In this document: positions 1-11,818 of the stretch, piece after piece
Layout of the letters: each line of letters begins with the position of its first letter
How positions within the stretch are numbered: the first letter of the stretch is position 1
Source: Microstegium vimineum
Taxonomy: Eukaryota; Streptophyta; Magnoliopsida; Poales; Poaceae
Direction of reading: 5' to 3'
Length of the DNA: 64,000 nucleotides
NCBI GenBank assembly: GCA_022036555.1
Contig: CM039140.1
Coordinates: forward strand, 31,257,473 to 31,321,472
Notes under the pieces: generated by a model
Database searches by the model: none
What the model saw: only the letters and a program-made list of their open reading frames with translations
What the model was told of the DNA's origin: nothing
Made by a program: the position numbers and the translations under genes

Positions 1-46
1 TTATGTTTATTTGTCTATGCCTTGCTGATGGGTTTGTCTATTGCAG

Positions 47-3000
47 AGCAACCATTTGGAGGTAATGCTGGTCCAGAGGGTAAACGGACAAACTTACATG
101 TTCCATCTGGAGGTTAGCCTTGTTTCTTACTTCTCCATGCTGGCTGTTAGATTGGATCTTTCAATTAGAGATAAAGGGTCCAAGTTTTGATAATTTTGGT
201 GGAATTCTGTTCTGTGGTGCCATATTGACATACTGTAATGTGAAAATTTTAGTTGGTGCGAATAAAGATAACTTCTTCCCAATGTTCCAAACTGGATGTG
301 GTAAAGCAGTCTTGTTCAGCAAGGACTCAATTAAGAAGGCAAGAGTTGTTCTAGAAGGTAGGAAGTGATTTCATATTTCGCTCACGAGGACATTTAGTTC
401 TCTCTGTAGTTTTTTTTTGCATGCTGTGTACTACCCAAACATGTCATTAATTATGAAATTTCTTGTTTCTAGAAAATGTTGAGAATGTAGCTGGTGCCAA
501 ACAACCAATGTTCCATACCGGTATGGGTAGATCAGTCCTAGTCAGCAAGAGCTCAATCGATAAGGCGAGAACTGTTTTAGGGGGTCAAATGATCGCAAAT
601 GAAGGTTAATTTCATTCAAGTTAATCCAGTATTCACAAGTTTTGAGAATTTCTCCGAATGATTCTAGACATGCCTTATTTGTGATCTATGAGTCCTATTA
701 CAAGAGATGTAGGAGGTGTGGATGGTACGTTTCCTGTGTCTCAAGCTGGTTCAGGTAGAGCTGTATCAATCAGTATGGCATCTTTACAGAAAGCTAATGA
801 CGTGCTAGAAGAAAATAATAGAAAAACAGGTAACATTGATTCTTGTACCGTTTAAGTAACTATGAACTTTTTACGTATTTAATTCAGAATGGGCACCTTC
901 TGCAATTCCTCTATTTTAGGAAGTGTGGAAGGTCCATGTAGACCCAATCAGTCTCTGATATTTCAAACTGGCTCCGGAAGACCAGTTTTGATCAGCAAAA
1001 GATCCGTCGAGAGATCTAGGGCTCTGCTGATGGATGAAGATGCTGAAAATATTGGTAGACACTAAGATTAGTCTTTACCTTTATCTCTTTGCAGTTTCCT
1101 AAATTCAGTCATGATAATAAGTGTTTACTTCTTTGTGTGAAGGACAAAGGGATACTGGCTGCCAACTCCCAATTTTCCAAACAGGACTTGGAAGGCCTGT
1201 TGCTGTGAAGCAGAGTTCAATTAAAAATGCAACCACAGTTTTGGAGAATGGAGATATTAAAAGAAGTGGTAAAAACACTCATTCAAGCTTGTACTTATTT
1301 ATCTATTGCACAGGATTCATCAAATTTATTTCCCTTTGTGAGATTTAGGAAATGGAGATACCAATGTTTGTGCCACACCTTTCCAATTTGAAACCCCAAA
1401 ATCCGTTTTGATGAGTAGCAGTTTGATTATGAATGACATGACTGTTACACCAGAGGAAAATACTTCAGTAAGAGGTATATATGCCTTTCCTGATTTCACT
1501 GTGAAAACTTTTCTCTTTTGTGCCACCTTGTGTGCCATCTGTTCAATTTATTTACAGTACAAAAATATCACTATCAATACATCCTAGATGTTTCTCACTT
1601 GATAATCTTTGTTTTCCAGCAGAAAAATGTTTCAATGATGATGGCCAACCGCCGTTGTTTCAGACTGGGTCAGGGAAGCCAGTCACAGTAAGTAAGGGTT
1701 CCATTAAAAGGGCAAGTGCTTTTCTGCAGCCAAGGAACATTGCAAAGGAATTGGAAGGTAAATCATGCTCAAAACATCAAATGCTGCCATTTTTTTAATT
1801 GTTGTTCACGTCTTTGTTTTTTCCTGACAAAGTGACAAACACATTTCTTCTGCTCAGATGAAGCTTATCTCAATGATGGTTATGCCACCTCAATATTTAA
1901 AACTGGACTTGGAAAGTCTATCTTAGCAACTGAGAACTCAAGAGAAAGGGCACAATTTGTCTTAGAGGCTAAAGTGGCTGTAAAAGAAGGTAAATTTGTG
2001 TTCTAGATTAAGATTTTTTAGACTTAGGTTCGACAGTCGGTAAAGATAGCTTTTCTATTGCACTGCTAAAACTGATGTCTCATGTGCACAGCAGTAATTA
2101 GTGATATTGGATCTGGCTTCAGTGAAAATCCAATGTTCCATTCTGGAAAACAACAGTTTTCGCCTGAGAACAATAGTTCAAGACATAGGGTCAGTACCTG
2201 CATGGAGCAAGGCAAATTTGCAACAAAAGGTATACCTTGAAACAGTGGATTACACTATAGGGATTTTTACACAGATGATTTTAGATTTTTAGTATTGGAT
2301 TCTCAAATAAATCATACATGATACATGTTTGATTCTTTTATTGTGTTGTAATAAAGTATTATCTACAACATTATTTTTGAAAGGATATGAAGACTGTGGA
2401 AGTCCATTGCCAATGTTTCAAACTGGATCTGGAAAATCTGTATTGGTCGGTGAAAATTCAGTGCAAAAGGCAAGAGCCATTCTTGAGGAAGGAGGTGTAA
2501 ACACTAAACAGAGCTATTTACTATATAGCATGCATATGAAATTTTATTCTGTGGATATTTTGCTGATGCAACAACTGATACTTCATACTCAGTAACCTCC
2601 ATTCTCTGTTTACTTTATGGCTTGACTTTTTAGGGTACATGAAAGCTACTTTGTTTTCAGTAGCTCTACATAAATCCATACTATTTTTTTGCTTGGTCTT
2701 CGAATTAGATTTTGACCAAGATTTTTCTCACAAAATCACTTAATTTTCCTCGAACGATGCAGGAGAGCTGCATACCGCTGTAAAACCTATATATTGTGAA
2801 AGCATTTTGAAATGTGAATCATTGTAGATTTTTTTACACTAAACATACTTATGTTTTTTATTAATTGTTGGTCAAAGCATCCAAAATTTGACTTTCTCCA
2901 AAACACAATATGTCGTATTTTTGAATGGGGGTCAGGGAGTACCAAAGTTTTGCTAGGCGCTAGGAGAAATCTAGGCAATGACCCCTAGCCTAGAGGCTAG

Positions 3001-6000
3001 TCCAGCCTTGGCTAGCCTAGGCGATGCTAGGCGTTTTTCTAGGCGTTTTGCCAATTTAGTATAATATATACATATATAGCAGAAACCATGAGTAATTTAG
3101 ATTTCAGAAAAAAAAAATAGAGGAGAGAAAGGAAACAGAGGAGAAGAGAGGAGCAGGGGAGGAGAGGAGAGGAGCAGGGGAGGAGGACATATAGACCTTG
3201 GGGCTACGGCTGAGGGAGGAGACCAGCGTCAAGGAGGAGCAGCTGCCGTGTCACCGGCGGGGAGGAGCAGCAGCCATCTGCGTCGCCGGTAGGGTAGAGT
3301 ACGATGCGAGTACAAGCAGGCACACGACTTCCTCTCCCCCTTTCCCCCCTTTTCCTTCTCCAGCGCGCTCCTTTTTCCCGTGCGTAAAAAGCTCTACGCG
3401 CGCGTGCTCTGCCCGCAGCGCCAAAATTTTGCGCGCGTGCGGTCGCCTAGCTCGCCTCCGCAATGCCTAGGGCACCTGGGCGGCGCTGAATCGCCGCGGA
3501 ATCACCGCAAGCCGCCGCCTAGGTGCTCCGTTCGACTTGAGGCCCGACTACCCCCTAGTCCAGGCGCCAGGCCAAAGCCTAGCGACTAGGCGCATCGTAA
3601 TCGTCGACTTTCAAAACCTTGGGGAGTACAATTTAAAAAAATAATGTTATAGTGGCACTTTTGGTGACAACCATGGCTGTGTACTCAGTGTCTAAATGGA
3701 CTTATTCTGAAATATCAAACAAAGAACAGATGGAGTATAAAACTAGATTGTATTGAATTAAATTACTTTCAAAAGGCAAACCAACATTATGTGAAGATAT
3801 GGTCTAATTAAATATGAGGTTTTATTATTCCTTTTTAGTTGTGAATATGAAGCTATCAAACGCAGTTTGTACAAACTGCTAGTAGTTAACCACATTTTTT
3901 TTCTAACTACCATAAAAAACATTTGTTGCATTGGCATGATCTATTCTTCGTTTATGCAAACTAATCATTCTTTACCATGCTCATTTAGAGCGGTGTGCAC
4001 TTCACTGTTCAGACAGTTGCATCGGCCTTATGTGTAAATAAATGAATAATGTGCAGAAGCATACCAAATTGAAATGTATGACCAAGTTTCAAGAACATGA
4101 CATGAACAATGGCTAGTGCTGATGTGGCATAATGCTGCTGCTGCTTTAGATAGTAGAAAACTAGAAATACTTGTTTCTCAAGGATGTAATGGAGAGTGCT
4201 TGACCTTTAAATTTAATTGTCATTTCCCTTTATTTATTGCTGATCTGAGTTGTTCTTTGTCAGAGCACTTCAAGTTGGTTAAGATGGACAAAAAAGTTAC
4301 AGCCTTTGCTTCACCTCTCAAGACAAACCTTGCAAGAACAGTAAATGTATCTTCAACTGGTGTTTCTCGAGCTGCTACCTTATTGGGCTTGGAAGAGAAT
4401 ACCCTTTCAACACAATTTTTTGGACATGTGAGTGATAAGTTAGGTACAAAGATAACTGTTAAGCAGGGAAATCCAGAATACAGGCTTGATGTTGCATCTA
4501 CAAGTGCAATTTCTAGTGGCACTCATAAGGGTACTCATCCAACAGAAAACCCCACACATATGGATAGACATCAGCAGTTTGGATTTTCTAAAAGTATGAC
4601 CTCTGATGCTGGTGAGCATTCTATCAGGTTCAGCACTGCAGGTGGCCGATCAATGGCTATCTCTGCTGATGCACTACAGCGTGCAAAAAACCTTTTGGGT
4701 GACTCAGATTTAGTGGTTTCTCCAAATGATTCAATAAGTCACTCTTTGGCATCAGCTATAGACAAGCTACCAAAACCAACCATTTCTTCGAGAGATGTAT
4801 CTAACCTATCTCATGGAACTAGAGCAATAGGATATGCTATACCTGATGCCCCTGTGACTAAAAAAAGTGCTAATCAGTTTCATATGGGAAGGGAATATCG
4901 TCCAATCAATGAAATTCCAAAGGTTCCCAAGCCTCCCTCCAGATGTTTATCTGAAGTCAACAATGTGAGTAATGCTAAAGACAAGACCCAGTGGCACCAT
5001 ATGCCAGCTGGGCCATTGGTTGACATCACTAACTACATGGCTACATGTTCTGGAAATACGGACCGCTTAGCAAATGGAAAGACAATAATAGGGGGAAGAA
5101 ACTCCATATCTCCATTCAAACGGCCCCGTTCTTCCAGGTCCTTTGATGTACTCTCTGTCTAGCAAGTTTTAAACTCTTTCATGTCATGCTTCTGATACAT
5201 CCTTGGTAAAACTGGCTAGGTTCATCATGCCAATAAAAAACAACAAACTATCTTCTTCTGGTAAGATGACAGTGATACATAGTTTGCACACTCTCCAGAT
5301 TCATTCCTACTTGATAGGCTGGACTATTTTTCACAGGAGATTCCATATTACCACCAATGCAGATCAGTCCCTGTAGGATAATGCTATCTGCACGTTATCC
5401 TTTCCATCATCAAAGGAAAAATTACAAAGAATATTTTGGCGGTCCTCCTTGCTTCAAATATTTGGTACAGCGTTGTGTCCTTGCATTTAATTTCTGCTAA
5501 TGTGTAAGTTTGTTAATTATGAATCTTTTCTTGTCAGCAGACTGAAGATGTAACTGATGATGTGAAGCTCATGGATGCAAGAAGAGCTGAGAAGTTTAGG
5601 TTTCAGCATACGGATTCTGGTGCAGAAGAGTTTCAGAAAATGCTGCTCACATGTGGTGCTTCATTGTCATGTGCAACTAAAGAGTAAAAATCATTCTTGA
5701 ATGTCATGTTCCACTTTCTTGCTGATGATACAAGATTGACCTTTACAGTTGTTTGGATTGTGGGATCAGAAAAGTGGGTTTTGGATTAGGATATGGGGTG
5801 ATATAATGTTTACCTTTAATAAAAAAGAGTGAAGGCTTCTGCTCAATAACCCACTAGAAAAGAAAATTCATAACTTAAAATAAGTAAGTACGATGTTAGG
5901 TAATGTGCTGCTTTCGCTCAATAAGTGACAGATCATTAAAAGTGTTTGATCATTACCTTTCCAGTTTCATGTGTGTACTTAAGACTTTATTTGACTTGAT

Positions 6001-9000
6001 GGAGATAAAATTTCTTCAGACATCCCTGCTATGAAGTCACTTTAGTTTTCCTGTTTTAGATGGGTCAGTAACCACTATAAATGGATCGTGTGGAAGCTTG
6101 CTTCACTTGAGAGATGCTACCCAACTAGAGCTGCTGGTAAATTCTTGACAGTTGACAATGTTCTTGAGGAGCTTAAGTACCGGTGAGATGAAAGTCATGT
6201 ATTCTATTTTTCCATTTCAGTTGTATAGATGCATATGATTTTATTCATGAATTTTCATGGATTTTAGGTATGACAGAGAAGTGAATCATGGTCATCGGTC
6301 AGCAATAAAGAAAATTTTAGAAGGGAATGCTTCACCATCTTTGATGATGGTCTTGTGCATTTCAGCTATTTACTCTTGTCCTGACCAAAATAACAATAAG
6401 TTGGAGGTTGACAAGGTAGATACTAATGAAGACAACAACGGCCACCAAAGCTTTTCAGACACTAATAGAAACATGTCTGCAAATATTGAATTAACTGATG
6501 GATGGTATGTGGTTGTGTTCACCTTATTGCATTGCATTGAAACTGAATGACGCTAACAAGTTCCATTGGTTGCTTCTTCACAGGTATTCATTTGATGCAT
6601 CATTGGATATGGCACTTTTGGAACAACTAAAGAAAAGAAAGCTTTTTGTAGGCCAGAAGCTTCGGGTAATATGATATTTTCATTTTTCAAGGGACATGGC
6701 TGTAGTTATTACAAACTTCTAACATGTTTAACCTAATATGTGTTCCATCTTTGCAGATATGGGGAGCTTCTTTATGTGGTTGGTCTGGGCCTGTGTCATT
6801 TCACGAGGTTTGCCTGATGCCTGTTCCATCAATTCTCTCTAAATAAGGAATAGCATGTAATTAAATATCTGTTGATGACATCATATTTTCAGGCGTCTGG
6901 TACTGTCAAATTAGTTGTCCACATTAATGGCACCTATCGAGCTAGATGGAATGATGCCTTAGGATTCTGTGTGTGCCTGTTGTACTTAGTTTTTTCTTAA
7001 AGAACAATATCATCTTGCCTTGCCTGTTCTGATAGCAAAACATGTGTTCAGCTGGGGTTACCCATGAACATTTATGAGCAATTGTAACTAAATCTGCACT
7101 TCACATTCTGCTAATTTCTTATAAAAACGCTGTTTTCTCTTTGATCTCAGGCAAGCATGTTGGACTCCCACTGGCATTCAGGTGCATAAAAGTTTCTGGT
7201 GGTAGAGTTCCTAGGACACTGGTTGGAATCACAAGGATATATCCTGTTCTCTACCGGGAAAGGTATCTGACTGGATGTAATTTAAATTCATCACATTTGT
7301 CAGAATGAAAGAAGATCTAGGATCAGATACGCACATACTTGTGAAATCTCTAGGGCCTGTTTGGATCCTTTCATTTTAGAGGATTTGGAATCTACTTTAT
7401 GTACTAGGCTATTTAGTTTGGAATTTGATATTCCACAACTTTCCAAAGTTTAGATATAATGCTGTTTTAAATCATGGGGTGAGAGGTAGAAATTGATTCC
7501 ATAGATCCCCATGCTATCCTTCTCTACAAGTTATAGCACGCTTTTCGGCTCACTCCCTTGTAGTAGAATTGCAGCACATAAGTATCTCTCCCATGTGGCC
7601 AACAGTAGTATACAAGTATATTCCATATGTGGCCATATTAACTTAATTGATCTGTGCTAAATTGTGATTATTAGAATGGATTTCAATACCAAGGATCCAA
7701 ACAGGGCTAATGGTTAATTGTGTATGTCAGGTTGCCTGATGGTCATTCTGTTGTGAGATCTGAAAGGATGGAAAGAAAGGCGCTGGAACTATACCACCAG
7801 AGGTACTTAGTTATGAATGCACTTAATGGTCACAACTCTAGCAGAACTAGATAAACTATTAAACTATCTAAGCACCATTACAATCTCTGATACATGTGAA
7901 ATGTGAATTAATATATCTGACATGACTATATTGGCTCGGCATGTTTTGTTGTATGGGCTTATGATGTTTATATAATAATGTGTATCCATTACCTCTGCTC
8001 CTCATCGTGGCAGCTCAGAATTGAGTTCTCTCCTATCATTGCCTTTCTGTGCAATTAAGATTGCAGTCGTCCTCTCGAATATCTAATTAATTGCCTGTTA
8101 AATGTGTTCAAGTGTGCACTGCTGATATTCATGAACACTATTAGATTTGTATATGCACAGATGTTTTTCCTGATAATTAGTAGGCAAGACTGCTGGAGAA
8201 ACAATGTCGTAAAAAGCACTTGCAAACATATTTGCTTCCCAATAAGTGGCATCATGTAAATAGATGCGGGTTCCATGCACTGGTGAATTGGGATAGGCTG
8301 ATAGCTGTGGGTTGACTATTGGCACAACTGGCTTTTCATGTGACATTCCCTACTGTAAAGAAGCTTGCTTTGTTAAATCTATAGACCTCTACATACTATT
8401 AAGGTATAATAGTCAGGGGTACCAAAGCATTAGGATTAGATTCATCCACCACCCTTCTTGTGCGCTGCTGCCCCCCAGGACAATCCACCTGTGCTGCTCC
8501 CGGGGGTGGCCTGGTTGATCTTTTTTTCTCCCAGCCGTGCACAGATCCTTCTGCTGTCGCGGATGGGTCCATGCGGTCTGTCGCTGGTGCGTATATCCAC
8601 CTGTCGTGTTACCTTCATTGCGCGTGGAGGACTTCTTTGTCGGGCCCACCCCTGTCGCCATATGCTTCCTCTGTCGCGACCCATCGATCGCGCCGCGAAA
8701 TCCATCCGCGATCCTCGAGTGCTGCGTTGTCCACCTGTCCGCAGTCTCTGTTGCCAAGTTCGTCTGTGCGGCTCCCTTCTGCCACCGCCGGCTCATGCTT
8801 GTCCTGTTCCCACTCGTCGTGGAGTATAGACACCTGCACCACCAGACCATCCGCACCTTCGCCTATCCGCGTTTTCCGCACGACATCTATGGTATCTGCA
8901 CGGGCACTCTCCATCTGTCCTTGCGAGCTCTTTCCACCGTGCGTGACTTGTCGATCTTTAATGGCCCACCGCCCATCGCGACGTGGTCTGTTGCACGCGA

Positions 9001-11523
9001 GGAGGATATGCCCGTGCTGTCAGATTGATTTCGTCCATCATGGACCTGATTCATATTTGAAGAGTTGAAGTACCATTTGTGAAGACTTGAAGTATTTGCT
9101 AAGCACGGCATGTGAACGCAGTACCCTCTTGTGGACAAGATAATTTTCTGCATCGACATTGTTCAAGAGTTGCACGCTTCAACATCTTCTGTTTTGGATT
9201 TTTTTTTTCTCGAACCTGTTTTGGATTTTGGATGTAATTTCTCTCTTTTTTAAAGTCTAGTGCATAGTGCCAACTCTCCAAAGTCCAAATGCAACAACAT
9301 TGCATTCACGTTGCATTTGAGAGGGGGTGTTAAGGTATAAAAATCAGGGGTCTAGTCTGGGGTTTCCCTCTTGTGTTTCTATGTATTCTATCCCATTGGG
9401 CCTCAGTACTATCATCTAGTTGAGTCTTTCTTTATTCGTTGCAACACTTACAATCAGTGAAAGTGCACTTAGAGTAGAGCCCTGTTTTTCCCGGATCAAA
9501 GTTGAAAGTTAGTTTTAGTTTTATTGATTCACTTTGTTTAATATTATCCCCCTTTTATGTAATCATAATAACATTACTGTTTCTTATAGAGTATCTAAGA
9601 TCACAGAAGATATTCTGTTTGAACAACAAGAAAACTGTTACAATACTGATGATGATGAGGAAGGGGCTAAAATTTGCAAAATGCTAGAACATGCTGCTGA
9701 GCCTGAATTTATACTTGCGGGCATGGCTCCGGAGCAGTTGAAGCTTTACACATCTTATATAGAAAAGCAAAACGTAAGTAGCTCTGGCATCTGTTGGTTC
9801 ATATTTACATGGAAAGTTCCACATGCTGAATCAATATGCTGCAGAATGTTAAGCAAAATGAAGTATCTAAGAAGGTTGAGAAGGCCCTTGAAGTTGCTGG
9901 CCTTAGTTCAAGGGATGTTACACCATTTTTGAAAGCAAGAGTGATTGGCCTTGTCAATGAACATTCAGCTTCCACATCCTGTAAAAAGGAAGGGCTAATA
10001 ACAATTTGGAATCCTACTGAGATGCAGGTATGTCACAATCATTCTGCAGTCTAGATATGTTACATACTCCCTCCGTCCCAAATTATCTGTTGTTTCCGGT
10101 TTCCGTGCCACAAGTTTGACTCAATTCGTAGAAAATACGTGCAACATTTATATCTCCAAAGAAATTTATTAAAAAAACTAGATTCAAAGATCTTTCCAAT
10201 GATACTAATTATGTACCATCAATATTAATATTTTTTATTATATATTTTATCAAAGTTTTTTTCTCGGGAAGCGAAAGCTACAGATATTTTGGGATGGAGG
10301 GAGTACATCTTTAGGGTTTAGGGTTTATGGTTCAGGGTTAGGTACACCATTAAAGCTTCATCATTGCTATTGACAGAAACATAATCTTGTGGAGGGACAA
10401 GCTTATTCTGTTACGGGATTGGTGCCTTCGAACTATTGCACCGAAATCCTGTACTTGCATGCTAGAGGATCATCTACAATATGGAAGCCCTTAGCATCAG
10501 CTCAGACTACAGATTTCAAGTAAGTGACATGGCTGCACTCCACGGTTACATTTCATCATTCAACCTTAACCATGTTTTTTTTTCCAGACCATTCTTTACC
10601 CCTCGTAAACCAATTGAACTCTTGAAATTTGGTGAGGTGCCGATTTCAAGGTCAGTCTAATCTCATATTTATCCTTCCCAATCTTATCTCATTGTATTAA
10701 TGAACCTATTGAATAATTCCTATTGGTTGCAGTGAATTTGATATTGCAGGTCTTATTTTATATGTTGGCAATACTTATTTATGTAGCAACAAGAAAAAGC
10801 AGTGGCTCTTTTTAACAGATGGATCTAAATTTATCTCCGAACAAGGGCGTGGAGAGCAAGATTGTCTTCTAGCTGTTAGCATTTCATCGGCAACCACTGA
10901 CGAAGACTCTGCATTATTTAGCTACACTCTCTCTGGAAACACAGTATGTCGTATTTTGATTTTGTATATGCTGAGTTTCTGTTTCTTATTTTGAAACATC
11001 TAGATTTAACACCAGTCTGGGAAATCTAATGCTATTTGCTAGACATTTGAAGTTATTACATTTGTTCAGCTTTAACCCTTTCAAAACAAGTGCAGCTTTA
11101 GCTTCTTGCCAAATTTCTTGCTCAGGTTGGTTTTAGTAATCTGGTCAAACGACAGAAAGATGAGACAAGGCAAATATGGGTAGCTGAGGCAACAGAGGGC
11201 TCAAGCTACACTCTTTCCAATGAGATTCCTAGAAAATCTCACCTAAAAGAAGCTGCAGCTTCGGCTGAGAGATGGGCTTCAAGATCTTGTCATGTAAGTT
11301 TTCCACTTCTTTAGAACAACCACAGTTTTCTGTGTTTGTGTGTATGCTCGGGTTGGGTCTCCCAGACCCGTCATGACTTGCAGTCCTCCTGGGTGTGAGT
11401 GCTATATTTTTTATGATGATTCTAGTGTCACTCTTTGTTTTACTGCAATATGAATGTTCCTTGCAGAAAATTCAAGAGCTAAAAGAAAGGATTTTACGTA
11501 TAGTTGGTAATGCTGGTGTCTGA
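47..11523 (+). CDS. BRCA2: BRCA2 homologue, 3' portion (29 exons seen)
   Basis: BRCA2 loads RAD51 on single-stranded DNA in homologous recombination and meiosis, in the nucleus. Exons read: 47-112, 253-357, 473-604, 713-829, 920-1054, 1143-1268, 1349-1474, 1620-1757, 1858-1989, 2092-2229, 2384-2494, 4264-5137, 5220-5260, 5337-5464, 5541-5683, 6060-6182, 6268-6504, 6584-6665, 6757-6807, 6893-6970, 7156-7262, 7731-7802, 9590-9773, 9845-10027, 10377-10519, 10588-10650, 10733-10943, 11126-11293, 11467-11523. All junctions are GT..AG and the frame stays open for about 1,420 codons to TGA at 11521. Order: BRC repeats, helical domain, then OB folds (for example RKLFVGQKLRIWGAS near 6630-6770). The start lies left of the window. 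The least certain junction is 6970/7156, where the acceptor at 7150 would break the frame. No break was found, so it looks functional. Confidence 0.93.
253..2494 (+). repeat. Array of ten one-exon BRC-like repeats in BRCA2
   Basis: Ten consecutive exons of 105-138 nt each encode one BRC-like unit. All lengths are multiples of three and all are phase 1-1, so any unit can be gained or lost without a frameshift. Canonical units have a core like MFQTGSGKSVLV followed by a helix ending in VLE (exons 253, 473, 920, 1143, 1620, 1858, 2384). The unit at 713 has SQAGSGRAV. The units at 1349 (core lost, FETPKSV) and 2092 (core FHSGKQQ) are degenerate. In BRC repeats the FxTA-type core contacts RAD51; here the usual alanine is mostly Gly or Cys. 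Confidence 0.9.
2943..3621. mobile_element. Non-autonomous hAT element in a BRCA2 intron
   Basis: A 679-bp element lies in the 1.77-kb intron between BRCA2 exons 2384-2494 and 4264-5137. It is flanked by a perfect 8-bp target duplication GGGAGTAC (2935-2942 and 3622-3629). The terminal inverted repeats are CAAAGTTTTG and, inverted, CAAGGTTTTG. Subterminal CTAGGCG motifs recur in both arms (about 2950-3045 and 3445-3595). An 8-bp duplication with CA-starting ends fits the hAT superfamily. It has a purine-rich tract (3112-3190) and a GC-rich interior but no transposase. Open frames inside are composition artefacts. Confidence 0.88.
4264..5137 (+). other. BRCA2: Long BRCA2 exon with two further BRC-like units
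   Basis: This 874-nt exon continues the frame from the exon ending at 2494. Its first part carries a weak BRC-like unit (SSTGVSRAATLLG near 4345-4390). The middle carries a better one (FSTAGGRSMAISADALQRA, about 4628-4690) with the FxTA-type core. The rest is low-complexity linker. The donor at 5138 joins exon 5220-5260 with a split Arg codon. Reading past that donor meets a stop at 5160, so splicing is needed. Confidence 0.85.
5541..6504 (+). other. BRCA2: BRCA2 helical-domain exons
   Basis: Exons 5541-5683, 6060-6182 and 6268-6504 encode the helical domain of the BRCA2 DNA-binding region, with the hallmark EEFQKMLLTCGAS, WVSNHYKWIVWKLASLER and LTVDNVLEELKYRYDREVN segments. In the family this domain contacts DSS1 and packs against OB1. 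The acceptor before 5541 is a tandem CAGCAG, so a transcript could carry one extra Gln. Confidence 0.88.
7353..7706. mobile_element. MITE-like TIR element in a BRCA2 intron
   Basis: Left end GGGCCTGTTTGGATCC and right end GGATCCAAACAGGGC form inverted repeats about 350 bp apart in the intron 7263-7730. The interior is AT-rich and non-coding. Flanking trinucleotides (CTA left, TAA right) are not a clean duplication, so the superfamily (PIF/Harbinger or hAT) is unresolved. Confidence 0.7.
8395..9464 (+). mobile_element. Degraded LTR retrotransposon remnant in a BRCA2 intron
   Basis: A purine tract ending GAGAGGGGG (about 9318-9326) directly precedes TGTTAAGGTATAAAAATCAG at 9327. This is the classic polypurine-tract plus 3'-LTR start of a copia element. 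The same LTR start, with TG lost, is at about 8397 (TTAAGGTATAATAGTCAGGG), so the remnant spans roughly 8395 to the 9460s. The GC-rich interior (8450-9030) has overlapping frames on both strands, none recognisable. The intron is 7803-9589. The right end is approximate. Confidence 0.6.
10067..10303. mobile_element. Stowaway MITE in a BRCA2 intron
   Basis: A 237-bp element with the Stowaway (Tc1/mariner) signature: CTCCCTCCGTCCCAAATTAT at the left and TTTGGGATGGAGGGAG at the right, flanked by TA dinucleotides. It fills most of the intron 10028-10376. Confidence 0.92.
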
Positions 11524-11818
11524 ATTATAATAATGGTGCTGCCTGCTTTGGAAATGGTGCAAGATTTTGCTTGGGGGTTTTGTCGTAACTACCATTGATG
11601 CTGGTTGGTTCTGGTTGGAGCCTTTTAACGCAATACGAATGGACCTTGCAAAAACTTCAAGAGCTAAAAGAAGGCTTTTATGTATAGTTGGCAACCGTGG
11701 TGTCTGAATTATAATGTTGCTGCCTGCTGTTTTTGGAGATGATGCAAGATTTTGCTTTGGGGTTCTTATTGTAACTACATCAATATTTCTCAGTGATGAT
11801 GGTTGGTTGTGGTTGGAG
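11445..11818 (+). repeat. Tandem duplication of the BRCA2 last exon and 3' UTR
   Basis: Copy 1 (about 11445-11620) holds the acceptor, last coding exon and start of the 3' UTR. Copy 2 (about 11630-11818) repeats the same order with substitutions and small indels: acceptor region, the AAGAGCTAAAAGAA coding segment, GGTGTCTGAATTATAAT around the stop, then the UTR. In copy 2 the acceptor TTGCAG reads TTGCAA and the frame is shifted, so it cannot serve as an alternative last exon. It probably remains as 3' UTR or spacer. Confidence 0.88.

Larger units (their letters stand above)
6584..11523 (+). other. BRCA2: BRCA2 OB-fold exons and C-terminus
   Basis: The first OB-fold spans exons 6584-7802 (WGASLCGWSGPVSFHE, IHINGTYRARW-like, RVPRTLVGITRIYPVLY). 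A linker of charged helices lies in 9590-10027. Later OB-type sequence lies in 10377-11293 (SVTGLVPSNYCTEILYLHARG, EFDIAGLILYVGN, QWLFLTDGS). The last exon, 11467-11523, encodes 18 residues ending IVGNAGV. Introns of 1.8 kb (7803-9589) and 0.35 kb (10028-10376) hold transposons. Confidence 0.85.

Noticed and set aside
3198..3589. Plus- and minus-strand frames in the BRCA2 intron
   Set aside because: They lie inside the hAT element, are GC-rich on both strands and have no family signature.
5138..5162. Reading the 4264 exon through to the stop at 5160 as the end of BRCA2
   Set aside because: A good donor at 5138 joins 5220-5260 in frame, and the helical and OB domains continue for 17 more exons.
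8413..9068. Several overlapping long frames on both strands
   Set aside because: They come from the GC-rich interior of a copia remnant within a BRCA2 intron. No domain is recognisable.
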